Positions 25,101 to 31,524 of a stretch of DNA of 64,000 nucleotides are shown one piece after another. The notes under the pieces were generated by a model that did not search any database, was not told where the DNA came from, and saw only the letters and a list, made by a program, of their open reading frames with translations. How positions within the stretch are numbered: position 1 is the first letter of the stretch; every line of letters starts with the position of its first letter. The translations under genes and the position numbers were made by a program. Where the stretch lies: contig NZ_JBJYIN010000009.1 of NCBI RefSeq assembly GCF_046237015.1, positions 1-64,000 of the forward strand. The letters are read 5' to 3'. This DNA is from JBJYIN01 sp046237015 (GTDB taxonomy: Bacteria; Pseudomonadota; Gammaproteobacteria; Enterobacterales; Enterobacteriaceae).

Positions 25101-26325
25101 GTGGGTCAGAATCAGGGGAAGAAAGGCCGAAAAGCAGCGAGGCAGGCGGAAGCATCTTGCCTTCAGTCGTGTTCTCCATTGCGGCCAGCAGACGCTGACT
25201 GTCATCGGTGTCGCCATACAGCAGGACACCGCTCAGCCGACCGTCGCGAACCAGCAGACGACGGTAGTGCTGCGTCTGTGGATCAAACAGGGTGTACACC
25301 TCATCATCGGGTGCCACGTTAATATCGCCGCCGCTGACCACGCCAATTCCTGTGACTTTCAGCCGTGTCGCCGCCTGTTCACGCTGATAGTCTTTCGGTG
25401 TGAGTCCGGCCAGGCGTTGTGCCACCAGCGTGGCATGGGCGAAACACGGAGCAACCAGCCCGAAGGTTTCGCCATTGAGTTCACAACACTCGCCAATCGC
25501 GCTGATGTACGGGTCGGCAGTTTGCAGTTGCCCATCCACCAGCACGCCACGGTTACAGGGCAAGCCACACTCGCGTGCCAATTGGCTGGCAGGGATCACG
25601 CCTGCCGTCACCACCACCAGTCCAGCAGAGAGAGTGCGGCCATCCGCCAGTTCGACCGCTGTCACACCGTGTTCATCGCCATGCAGTGCAACAATCTGTA
25701 CATTCGTCTCACAGACAATGCCGCGCTCACGCAGGCTGTCGCACAACAGCTCGCTCGCCGTCGCATCCAGTTGACGCTCCATCAGAATCGGGTTGCGGTG
25801 CAATAAGGTGACGTCGGCACCGCGCAGTTTCAGCGCTGCCGCCGCTTCAATGCCGAGCAAACCGCCGCCAATGACCACTGTGGGAACGGATCGACGAATC
25901 GTCGCCAGCATCAATTCAACGTCATCCAGCGTGCGAAAACCGCACACCCCCGCCAAATCGATACCGGGCATCGGTGGCATAAACGGCGTGGATCCGGTCG
26001 CCAGCACCAGATGATCGTAATGCAGTTGCCGTTGCGTCGTTGTCACCTCACGCTGCCGGCGATCGATATGGGTTACCCGCTCACCCAGTAGCGTGTTTAC
26101 CGGCAGCGCTGCATCGTCGTCGATAGTTGCAGGCATCAGCACGGTATCTGTAAACGCCTTTTCACCGCCCAATACCGGCGACAGCATAATGCGGTTGTAG
26201 CTGGCGTGGGGCTCATCGCCAATCACCGTGATGCGGTAGCGCGTCGCAGCCAGCTGGCACAGCGTATCGACAAATCTCGCACTCGCCATCCCGTTACCAA
26301 TCACAATCAGATGCGGTTTCATCAT
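22135..26325 (-). CDS. nirB: Three-module fusion: NasC-like flavoprotein, NirB and NirD (assimilatory nitrite reductase)
   Basis: A 1396-residue protein. Residues 1-417 form a FAD/NAD(P)H oxidoreductase (GNGMASARFVD, TVVIGGGLLGIEAAAAL) like NasC, which feeds nitrate reductase. Residues 418 to about 1280 are NirB: a second flavoprotein unit (VVVGHGMVGHYF, VVIGGGLLGLEAANAL), a BFD [2Fe-2S] domain (ICSCHNVSKGDI...CTKAGTGCGGC), then the sirohaem/[4Fe-4S] half with KSCVGSTWCRYG and SGCTRECAEA. The last ~105 residues are a NirD-type Rieske-like domain (WVQVATLGDIP...VRVEAGEIWVC) lacking Rieske ligands. The start is MMKPHL at 26325, since earlier in-frame Mets lie inside the ATPase gene. A relic TAAGGA lies 8 bp before the internal ATG at 25074. 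Confidence 0.93.
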   Translation of the reverse strand: MMKPHLIVIGNGMASARFVDTLCQLAATRYRITVIGDEPHASYNRIMLSPVLGGEKAFTDTVLMPATIDDDAALPVNTLLGERVTHIDRRQREVTTTQRQLHYDHLVLATGSTPFMPPMPGIDLAGVCGFRTLDDVELMLATIRRSVPTVVIGGGLLGIEAAAALKLRGADVTLLHRNPILMERQLDATASELLCDSLRERGIVCETNVQIVALHGDEHGVTAVELADGRTLSAGLVVVTAGVIPASQLARECGLPCNRGVLVDGQLQTADPYISAIGECCELNGETFGLVAPCFAHATLVAQRLAGLTPKDYQREQAATRLKVTGIGVVSGGDINVAPDDEVYTLFDPQTQHYRRLLVRDGRLSGVLLYGDTDDSQRLLAAMENTTEGKMLPPASLLFGLSSPDSDPQPEAVRIPVMSKPILVVVGHGMVGHYFLEQLVERDLHQHYHIVVFGEERHEAYDRVHLSEYFSGRSAASLSLVKDGFFAESGIELRSASEIVAIDRERQCVCDAQGRETAYDKLVLATGSYAFVPPIPGNTRPGCLVYRTLDDLDAIAAQAKKGKSGVVIGGGLLGLEAANALRQLGLDTHVVEFAPRLMAVQLDDGGAAMLRRKIEALGVQIHLSKETREITDGEQALHRLCFADGSVLETDLVLFSAGIRPRDKLADSCDLEKGPRGGIVIDDHCQTSDDAIFAIGECALWKGQIFGLVAPGYQMARSVADTLAQRDTAFTGADMSTKLKLLGVEVASIGDAHGRTAGSQSYQWTDGPNEIYKKIVVSADGKHLLGAVLIGDSSDYSTLLQMMLNDMPLPAQPEGLILPARSGDAPKGLGVAALPASAQICSCHNVSKGDISATVAGGCGELGALKTCTKAGTGCGGCVPLLKQVMEYELTQLGVEVKKDICEHFAYSRQELYHLIRVHEIRSFDSLLERYGHGLGCEVCKPLVGSMLASCWNDYLLQPQHLPLQDTNDRFFANIQKDGTYSVVPRVPAGEITPEGLIAIGQVAQRYKLYTKITGGQRVDLFGARLEQLPAIWRELIDAGFETGHAYGKSLRTVKSCVGSTWCRYGVQDSTGLAIQLEHRYKGLRSPHKVKMAVSGCTRECAEAQSKDIGVIATDKGWNLYVCGNGGMKPRHADLFASDLDTETLLRTIDRVLMFYIRTGDRLQRTSTWMDNLEGGIDYLRQVILEDSLNIGEELDKEMQRVVNAYQCEWQTTLESPERLALFRGFLNSDSPDEAVVMVPERGQIRPAQEHEKTASTEPVALKPAAHEAEWVQVATLGDIPLHTGMAARLGQQQIALFHLPGSEQQVYALENHEPGSGANVLSRGLIGDVAGEPVVISPLYKKRFKLRDGVSPDDSALYVRAWPVRVEAGEIWVCRQPLAVPENIALADSAMAKAS

Positions 26326-26341
26326 CGTTCCGATCTCGATG

Positions 26342-27136
26342 TCAGGCTGCTTTCGGCTGTTTTTCATATAAGAAATGCAGCACCTGCTGGCGATAGTGGT
26401 GGTAGCGCGGATCGTCAGCCAGTGCGACACGTGAACGCGGACGTTCCAGTCCGACCGTCATGATTTCCCCCACCGTCGCTGCCGGGCCGTTCGTCATCAT
26501 CAGCACGCGATCCGACAGCAGTACCGCCTCGTCTACGTCGTGCGTAATCAGCACAATCGTGGTTTGCAAACGCTGCTGAATCTCCATCACCGCATCCTGA
26601 AGGTGCGCACGGGTCAGCGCATCCAGCGCGCCGAAGGGTTCATCCATCAGCAGCACTTTCGGCTTCATAGCCAGTGCACGGGCAATCCCCACACGCTGCT
26701 TCATTCCGCCGGAGATTTCATTCGGCCGCTTGTTCAGCGCATGCCCCATGTGCACCAGTTCCAGATTGTGGGTAATCCATTCGTGCATCTCGTGCTTGTT
26801 CATCTGCCCGCGAAATACCTGACGTACTGCCAGCGCCACGTTTTCGTAGGTGGTCAGCCATGGCAGCAGCGAGTGGTTCTGAAACACCACGCCGCGCTCC
26901 GGCCCCGGTCCGTCGATTTCACGATTGTCACACAGCAGGCCACCGCTGCTCGGCAGCGTCAAACCGGCGATCAGGTTCAATAACGTAGATTTGCCGCAGC
27001 CGGAATGGCCAATCAGGCTGATCGTCTCCCCGGTGTGAATGTCGAAACTCACCTGATCGAGCGCCAGAAACTCACCGCTGGCGGTATTGAAACGCTGGCT
27101 CACCTGCTGCACTTGAATAATGGGTGTTGTACGCAT
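26342..27136 (-). CDS. nasD: Nitrate/nitrite ABC transporter ATPase (NasD/NrtD type)
   Basis: A 264-residue cytoplasmic ATPase of the nitrate/sulfonate/taurine importer class. Walker A is GHSGCGKST, the signature is ISGGMKQRVGIARAL, Walker B is VLLMDEPFGALDALT and the switch histidine is in LITHDVDEA. The start is fixed at 27136 (MRTTPIIQ) by AAGGAG, which overlaps the stop codon of the permease gene. Upstream in-frame Mets (27160, 27220) lack a site and lie within that gene. The nitrite-reductase gene follows 16 bp downstream. Together with the permease and binding protein it forms a high-affinity nitrate importer. Confidence 0.95.
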   Translation of the reverse strand: MRTTPIIQVQQVSQRFNTASGEFLALDQVSFDIHTGETISLIGHSGCGKSTLLNLIAGLTLPSSGGLLCDNREIDGPGPERGVVFQNHSLLPWLTTYENVALAVRQVFRGQMNKHEMHEWITHNLELVHMGHALNKRPNEISGGMKQRVGIARALAMKPKVLLMDEPFGALDALTRAHLQDAVMEIQQRLQTTIVLITHDVDEAVLLSDRVLMMTNGPAATVGEIMTVGLERPRSRVALADDPRYHHYRQQVLHFLYEKQPKAA

Positions 27137-27146
27137 CGTCGGCTCC

Positions 27147-28064
27147 TTAGCGGTTGTCATAGCTGAAACGGTTAGCAATCCACACCAGTCCCTGCTCCAG
27201 CAGCAGACCGATAACGCCAATCACCACGATGGCGATGATGATGTTTTCCACATTCAGGTTGTTCCACTCATTCCAAATCCAGAAACCGATACCGACACCG
27301 CCCGTCAGCATCTCGGCTGCCACAATCACCAGCCAGGCGACGCCAATCGATAAGCGCACGCCGGTCAATACGTTAGGCAACACCGCAGGCAGCAGAATTT
27401 TGCGCATGATGGTGAACTCGGAGAGTTTCAGCACCCGCGCCACGTTCAGGTAATCCTGCGGGATGTGGCGCACGCCTTCGGCAGTGTTGAGGATCATCGG
27501 CCAGATGGAGCAAATAAAAATGGTCCAACTGGATGCCGGTTCGGCACGCTGAAACAGCAGCAGGCCGATAGGCAGCCAGGCCAGCGGACTAACCGGGCGC
27601 AGCAGAGAAATGATCGGGTTGAGCATGTTAGCCAGAAAGGTAAAACGCCCAATCAGGAAACCGGTGGGAATGCCGACCAGCGCCGCCAGCCCAAAGCCGA
27701 TACCAACACGTTGCAGTGAGGCCAATACGTTCCAGCCGATGCCCTGATCGTTTGGCCCGGCGATATAAAACGGATCGGCGAAGAGGCTGAGCGCCGCAAG
27801 CCAGGTTGTCCACGGCGTCGGGAAGTTCTCGCTGTTGAGTGCGGCAACCTGCCAAACGGTAATCAGCAGCCCTAGCCCGAGTACCGCTGGGAAAAGTGAC
27901 TGAAACAGCTTACGCAGCCGTGGTCGGTAGGTGAAAGTAGGCGCTGTCGGTGCTTTTTCCAGCATCGCCGGTTTGGTTGGCAGCGGCATAATTTCAGCGC
28001 TGTGCACGGTATCAGTGGCGTTATCCGCGACAATAGGAATGATTTTGGCCTGGTTTGTCATCAT
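27147..28064 (-). CDS. nasE: Nitrate ABC transporter permease (NasE/NrtB type)
   Basis: A 305-residue inner-membrane permease with a long N-terminal cytoplasmic stretch (about 1-60) and six or so hydrophobic segments. The coupling loop EFTIMRKILLPAVLPNVLTGVRLS is the EAA motif that contacts the ATPase. The family is shared with NrtB, SsuC and TauC; nitrate as substrate follows from operon context. The ATG at 28064 is preceded by GAGG; an in-frame TTG one codon earlier is less likely. It lies 10 bp after the binding-protein gene. Confidence 0.95.
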   Translation of the reverse strand: MMTNQAKIIPIVADNATDTVHSAEIMPLPTKPAMLEKAPTAPTFTYRPRLRKLFQSLFPAVLGLGLLITVWQVAALNSENFPTPWTTWLAALSLFADPFYIAGPNDQGIGWNVLASLQRVGIGFGLAALVGIPTGFLIGRFTFLANMLNPIISLLRPVSPLAWLPIGLLLFQRAEPASSWTIFICSIWPMILNTAEGVRHIPQDYLNVARVLKLSEFTIMRKILLPAVLPNVLTGVRLSIGVAWLVIVAAEMLTGGVGIGFWIWNEWNNLNVENIIIAIVVIGVIGLLLEQGLVWIANRFSYDNR

Positions 28065-28073
28065 CAACCTCGC

Positions 28074-29333
28074 TTATTTCTTCACGCTAAAACTGTTGGC
28101 ATAACCCACCGGATCGCTGCCGTCCCAACGGACGCCATCGATAAGCACGCTGCTGCGCATGTCGCTACCAGGCAACGGTATATTCCCCACGGCTTCGACG
28201 GCCTGCTTGTAGATATCAATGCGGTTAACCTGCTTAGCGACAGCCAGATAGTCCGGCTCCTCGGTGAGAAGGCCCCAGCGTTTGTGTTGGGTGAGGAACC
28301 ACATGCCGTCGGACAGGTACGGGTAATTCACGGAACCGTCGTGGTAGAAACGCATCGCGTGTTCGTCTTTCCAGTTTTTCCCCAGTCCGTTTTCGTACTG
28401 GCCCAGCATACGTCCGACGATAGTGTCTTCTTTGGCATTGATGTAGGCGCGTCCGGCAACGATGCCTGCCGTTTCGCGGCGGTTATCGTCCGATGTGTCA
28501 ATCCAGCGTGACGTGTCGAGGATCGCGGCGGTCAGTGCCCGGGCGCTATTGGGGTTGGCGTTCGCCCAATCAGCGCGGGTACCCAACACTTTTTCAGGGT
28601 GATCCGGCCAGATGTCTTGCGAGGTGGCGGCGGTAAAGCCGATTTTTTCGCTGATAGCACGCTGGTTCCACGGCTCGCCGACGCAGTAGCCCACCATGTT
28701 GCCAATCTTCATGTTCATCACCATCTGCGGCGGTGGTACCACCACGGTGCGCACGTCGTTCAGCGGGTGGATCCCGGCAGAAGCCAGCCAGTAGTAGAGC
28801 CACATGGCATGTGTGCCGGTAGGAAAGGTTTGTGCGAAGGTGTAGGTGCCTGCCGGGCTGGCGGCGACATACTTCTGTAGCGCGGCGAGATCTGTAACGT
28901 TGGCGTCACGCAACTGGTTCGCCAGCGTGATCCCCTGACCGTTCTGATTGAGCGTCATCAGTGCCGCCATGTTGCTCTGCGAGCCAGACAGCCCCATTTG
29001 CAGGCCGTACAACTGACCATAAAGAATGTGGGCCGCATCCAATTCACCCGACACCAGCTTGTCGCGTACCGCCGCCCAACTGGCTTCTTTGCTGGGAACA
29101 ATCGTGATGCCGTATTTCTTATCGAAGCCTTTTACTGCTGCCATCACGACCGAGGCGCAGTCCGTCAACGGGATAAAGCCAACCCGGATTTCCTTTTTCT
29201 CCGGGGCGTCGGAACCTGCGGCCCATGCGCTATTCATCAGCCCTGGCAGCATCAGGCTGCCTCCCAGCGCAGCACTCCCCAACAGAAACTGGCGGCGAGA
29301 GACGGTCATGCTTTTGGTTTTTGAATCACTCAT
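28074..29333 (-). CDS. nasF: Nitrate-binding periplasmic protein (NasF/NrtA type)
   Basis: A 419-residue binding protein with a twin-arginine signal (SRRQFLLGSAALGGSLMLPGL, about 11-31). The mature N-terminus IRVGFIPLTDCASVVMAAVKGFDKKYGI is typical of NrtA/CmpA. Other conserved pieces are GELDAAHILYGQLYGLQMGL and the pocket segments TFPTGTHAMWLYYWLA and GYCVGEPWNQRAI. The start at 29333 (MSDSKTKS) follows AAAGG; an upstream Met at 29357 has no site. It is the first structural gene of the operon. The terminator ending at 29371 lies about 40 bp upstream, inside the transcribed leader, so expression depends on NasR. Confidence 0.95.
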   Translation of the reverse strand: MSDSKTKSMTVSRRQFLLGSAALGGSLMLPGLMNSAWAAGSDAPEKKEIRVGFIPLTDCASVVMAAVKGFDKKYGITIVPSKEASWAAVRDKLVSGELDAAHILYGQLYGLQMGLSGSQSNMAALMTLNQNGQGITLANQLRDANVTDLAALQKYVAASPAGTYTFAQTFPTGTHAMWLYYWLASAGIHPLNDVRTVVVPPPQMVMNMKIGNMVGYCVGEPWNQRAISEKIGFTAATSQDIWPDHPEKVLGTRADWANANPNSARALTAAILDTSRWIDTSDDNRRETAGIVAGRAYINAKEDTIVGRMLGQYENGLGKNWKDEHAMRFYHDGSVNYPYLSDGMWFLTQHKRWGLLTEEPDYLAVAKQVNRIDIYKQAVEAVGNIPLPGSDMRSSVLIDGVRWDGSDPVGYANSFSVKK

Positions 29334-29370
29334 CAACGATACCTTTGAGCAAAACACCTTTTCAGGCGGT

Positions 29371-29429
29371 AAAAAACAAAAACGACGTCCACAAGCCCAT
29401 GCAGAATCTGCACGCTTATGAACGCCGTT
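29371..29429 (-). terminator. Leader attenuator of the nas operon (NasR antitermination target)
   Basis: On the minus strand AACGGCGTTCATAAGC (29429-29414) pairs with GCTTGTGGACGTCGTT (29396-29381) over 16 bp including three G-U pairs. The internal arm is TGCAGA-T-TCTGCA, and TTTTTGTTTTTT follows. It lies between the sigma-54 promoter and the first structural gene, where Klebsiella nasF has its factor-independent terminator. A small upstream hairpin (GCATT-CAT-AATGC, 29481-29469) may be part of the NasR-binding structure. Confidence 0.85.
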
Positions 29430-29501
29430 GTCCGGTTAACACCTTCCGCACCGCCGTTGGTCCGAAACGCATTATGAATGCTTAGTTGTTGCTAATAAGT
29501 T

Positions 29502-29520
29502 AAAGCAAGGTTTATGCCAA
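29502..29520 (-). promoter_or_regulatory. Sigma-54 promoter of the nas operon
   Basis: The minus strand reads TTGGCATA-AACC-TTGCTTT. It carries the -24 GG (29518-29517) and -12 GC (29506-29505) of RpoN promoters with exact spacing. The expected start near 29493 gives a leader of about 160 nt. Nitrogen control through NtrC and RpoN is the rule for enterobacterial nas operons. Confidence 0.82.
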
Positions 29521-29561
29521 GAGCGATATTTTTGTTGCTAGGAGCGTAAATAACGCTGAAG

Positions 29562-29658
29562 AAAAAAATAGGCTCAGGATGAGCGGCAAGGACGCCGCGA
29601 AAGCTGTTGCCGCGCAGGGAGCGCGTCAACGGCGGTCCGTTAAGAGCCTGTTTTTTTC
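29562..29658. repeat. GC-rich palindromic element with A/T-tract ends
   Basis: AGGCTC (29570-29575) and GAGCCT (29645-29650) enclose a GC-rich core of dyads, with AAAAAAAT on the left and TTTTTTT on the right. The look is that of a dispersed extragenic palindrome. Read on the minus strand, the final stem plus T tract could end the nasR transcript before the nas promoter. Confidence 0.45.
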
Positions 29659-29703
29659 TGAAGGTATCGCGTAGCGACGTTATTTCCGCGAAAAGCCTCG
29701 GGT

Positions 29704-29733
29704 CACGGGGCGGCGGCGACTGAGCGCCCCGTG
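29704..29733. repeat. Strong GC hairpin downstream of nasR
   Basis: A perfect 9-bp inverted repeat, CACGGGGCG / CGCCCCGTG, with a 12-base loop. It has no T tract on either strand. It may stabilise the 3' end of the nasR transcript or belong to the neighbouring palindromic element. Confidence 0.5.
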
Positions 29734-29796
29734 TCGGGCGCGTCAACTATACGAACATATTTATGCCAAAATTTATCGCGCACGAAATTTTCACCA

Positions 29797-29836
29797 AGCG
29801 AATATATTCTACGTTTAGCGAATATATTCTACGTTT
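29797..29836. repeat. Perfect 20-bp tandem duplication
   Basis: Two identical head-to-tail copies of a 20-bp unit beginning AGCGAATATATTC stand between the candidate NtrC sites and the nas promoter. Each unit holds the palindrome GAATATATTC. Two helical turns of spacing would place a bound dimer on the same DNA face twice. No regulator is recognised. Confidence 0.85.
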
Positions 29837-29857
29837 GAAGAAAACAAGGGGAACAAT

Positions 29858-29896
29858 TGCACCGCCAACTGGCAGAACACGCACAGTTCATGTGCA
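29858..29896. promoter_or_regulatory. Candidate NtrC enhancer sites for the nas operon
   Basis: GCAC-N7-GTGC at 29881-29895 has the exact spacing of NtrC half-sites. TGCACC-N5-CTGGCA at 29858-29874 has a good left and a degenerate right half. The centres are 22 bp apart, two helical turns. They lie some 365-400 bp upstream of the predicted nas transcription start, farther than usual, next to the nasR stop codon. Confidence 0.5.
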
Positions 29897-29904
29897 TATA
29901 CCTC

Positions 29905-31194
29905 TTAAGGGGTATCATCGAATACATCGGCTACCGCGAGCATAGCGGTGGCGATGTCGATCAGCTTTTTATTCTGGCTCATCGCCATGCGGCGCAGGGT
30001 TTTGTAGGCCTCTTCTTCGCTTAATCCACGGTGCTGCATCAGTAAGCCTTTTGCGCGATCGATCTGTTTTCTTTCGTTCAATGTGGCTCGCAGCGCAGCT
30101 AATTCATGATCCTGCGCCTGTAAGCGCCGAGACTGTTGTTGCACCAGCGATAGCAGCGATCGTCCCAGTTGTGGGCTGACGCCATCGCTATGCAGCCAAC
30201 CGGGAGGAGCGTTTTGCCCTTCCACATCGTGACCGGTGATAAATATCGAATAGCCGGGAGCGTCCTTCTCCTGCTGCGCCATCAGATCTTCGAGATCCGC
30301 CCGCTGATCGCTGCATGCTTTCTCAGCAGCCGCAATACGGGTACGGCAGCGCTGCATCAGCGTCTGCTCCAGCTCATCTTCCATCTGCTTCATTTCATCA
30401 ATGCGCTGCGTAGCAATCGAAAACCAGTGCAGGCTATCGGCTTCCGATAGCTTTTCTATTGGGCTGCGAGTGCACACAATGCGGCGGAGACGCTCAAATT
30501 CGCTGTCTATCGCGATAGCATTCCAGCGCTGCTGGTTTTCTTCATCGCTAAAACTCAGAAAGGTATCGAAACAGCGCTCCTGCCGTTCAATCAAATCCAG
30601 CAGCTTTTGTCGGGTTTTCTCATCGACACTGCCCGCCCCATAGGCCGCTGCGCCAACCGCACGCTCCTGTCCTGCCAGTTCTTTCCCCTGCATAAAACTG
30701 AACATGGCAATCAGTGCGCGGGAAATGCCCGGATCGGCCGCCGTGTCCGAGACTTCAAAAACCAATGCCAGCAGATTACGAACAATATCGTTGAAAAATG
30801 TCATCGCCTGCGGTTGAGGTAGCAAACGTTGGTGAATTTGCTGACGCAGCGCGGGTAGCTGGCTCAGCGCATAGACCACGCTGGCGACACGGCTGAATAG
30901 GCGGCTCGCCTGCGGCAATTCCGCCGTCATTTTTTCTAACCCAGCCAAATGCGTCATCAGGTGCGCCTGTGCCGCCTGCGCGTCTTTCTCACGCAGCACC
31001 AGTTCATCGGCGAAAAGTCGGCCGTCAGAACACAGAAACAGGTTGGCTGTTCCTCGTTCACGCTGCAATAGATGCACAAGCTGGCTGATTTTCCCCACCA
31101 GTTCACCACTTTGCAGCAGGTAGCGCAGGCTGTTCAGCTCACATTGGCGCGAGGCAAGTAAAAATCGAATCGTCGTTGAAGGCTCCGCTACCAT
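29905..31194 (-). CDS. nasR: Nitrate/nitrite-responsive transcription antiterminator NasR
   Basis: A 429-residue cytoplasmic regulator. The N-terminal NIT domain senses nitrate or nitrite; its hallmark SQLVHLLQRERGTANLFLCSDG is present near residues 36-58. The C-terminal ANTAR domain (TLNERKQIDRAKGLLMQHRGLSEEEAYKTLRRMAM, last ~60 residues) binds RNA. In Klebsiella NasR prevents termination in the nasF leader when nitrate is present, and the target attenuator is visible at 29371-29429. The start at 31194 follows AGGAGA by 7 bases; an in-frame Met at 31233 lacks a site. nasR is read in the same direction as the operon, with 570 bp of regulatory DNA between. Confidence 0.95.
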   Translation of the reverse strand: MVAEPSTTIRFLLASRQCELNSLRYLLQSGELVGKISQLVHLLQRERGTANLFLCSDGRLFADELVLREKDAQAAQAHLMTHLAGLEKMTAELPQASRLFSRVASVVYALSQLPALRQQIHQRLLPQPQAMTFFNDIVRNLLALVFEVSDTAADPGISRALIAMFSFMQGKELAGQERAVGAAAYGAGSVDEKTRQKLLDLIERQERCFDTFLSFSDEENQQRWNAIAIDSEFERLRRIVCTRSPIEKLSEADSLHWFSIATQRIDEMKQMEDELEQTLMQRCRTRIAAAEKACSDQRADLEDLMAQQEKDAPGYSIFITGHDVEGQNAPPGWLHSDGVSPQLGRSLLSLVQQQSRRLQAQDHELAALRATLNERKQIDRAKGLLMQHRGLSEEEAYKTLRRMAMSQNKKLIDIATAMLAVADVFDDTP

Positions 31195-31524
31195 CGCTGT
31201 CTCTCCTGAAAAAACATATTCAGAAAGATGCAATTAGTGCGCCAGATTCATTGTTTGAGTATTGTCCGGGGAAAACCGGAATCCTGTCCCCAAATAACCT
31301 TACGGTGTTCTACGTAGGGATGGTCGACTTTTTGCGAGTGTTCTGGGAGAGGTAAAGGTGAAATCAGCGTACCATGCGGTGTCTACATGAGAAATCAGAG
31401 CATTATTCTATCAAAATCGACTAAGGGACACAGCCTAGCAGCTATATTTGTAACAGGTAGTACGCGAACGGGTAAAAGCAATACACTTTCAGAAACGGCA
31501 TTATCTGGAAAATAGGACACAGGG
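31195..31524. other. Divergent intergenic region between nasR and csrD
   Basis: 330 bases hold the promoters of nasR (minus) and csrD (plus). No confident hexamer pair, hairpin or known operator was recognised. A string of short frames has no coding appearance. Confidence 0.4.

Noticed and set aside
24931..25806. 291-codon plus-strand frame opposite the nitrite-reductase fusion
   Set aside because: It is the antisense shadow of a GC-rich coding region with a strong codon bias. The opposite strand encodes clear flavoprotein motifs.
22135..26325. Sequencing error as the cause of the NasC-NirB fusion
   Set aside because: The frame is open on both sides, and the 1396-residue length agrees with my recollection of similar long NirB proteins in soft-rot bacteria. 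An error remains possible and could be excluded by checking reads at 25074-25090.
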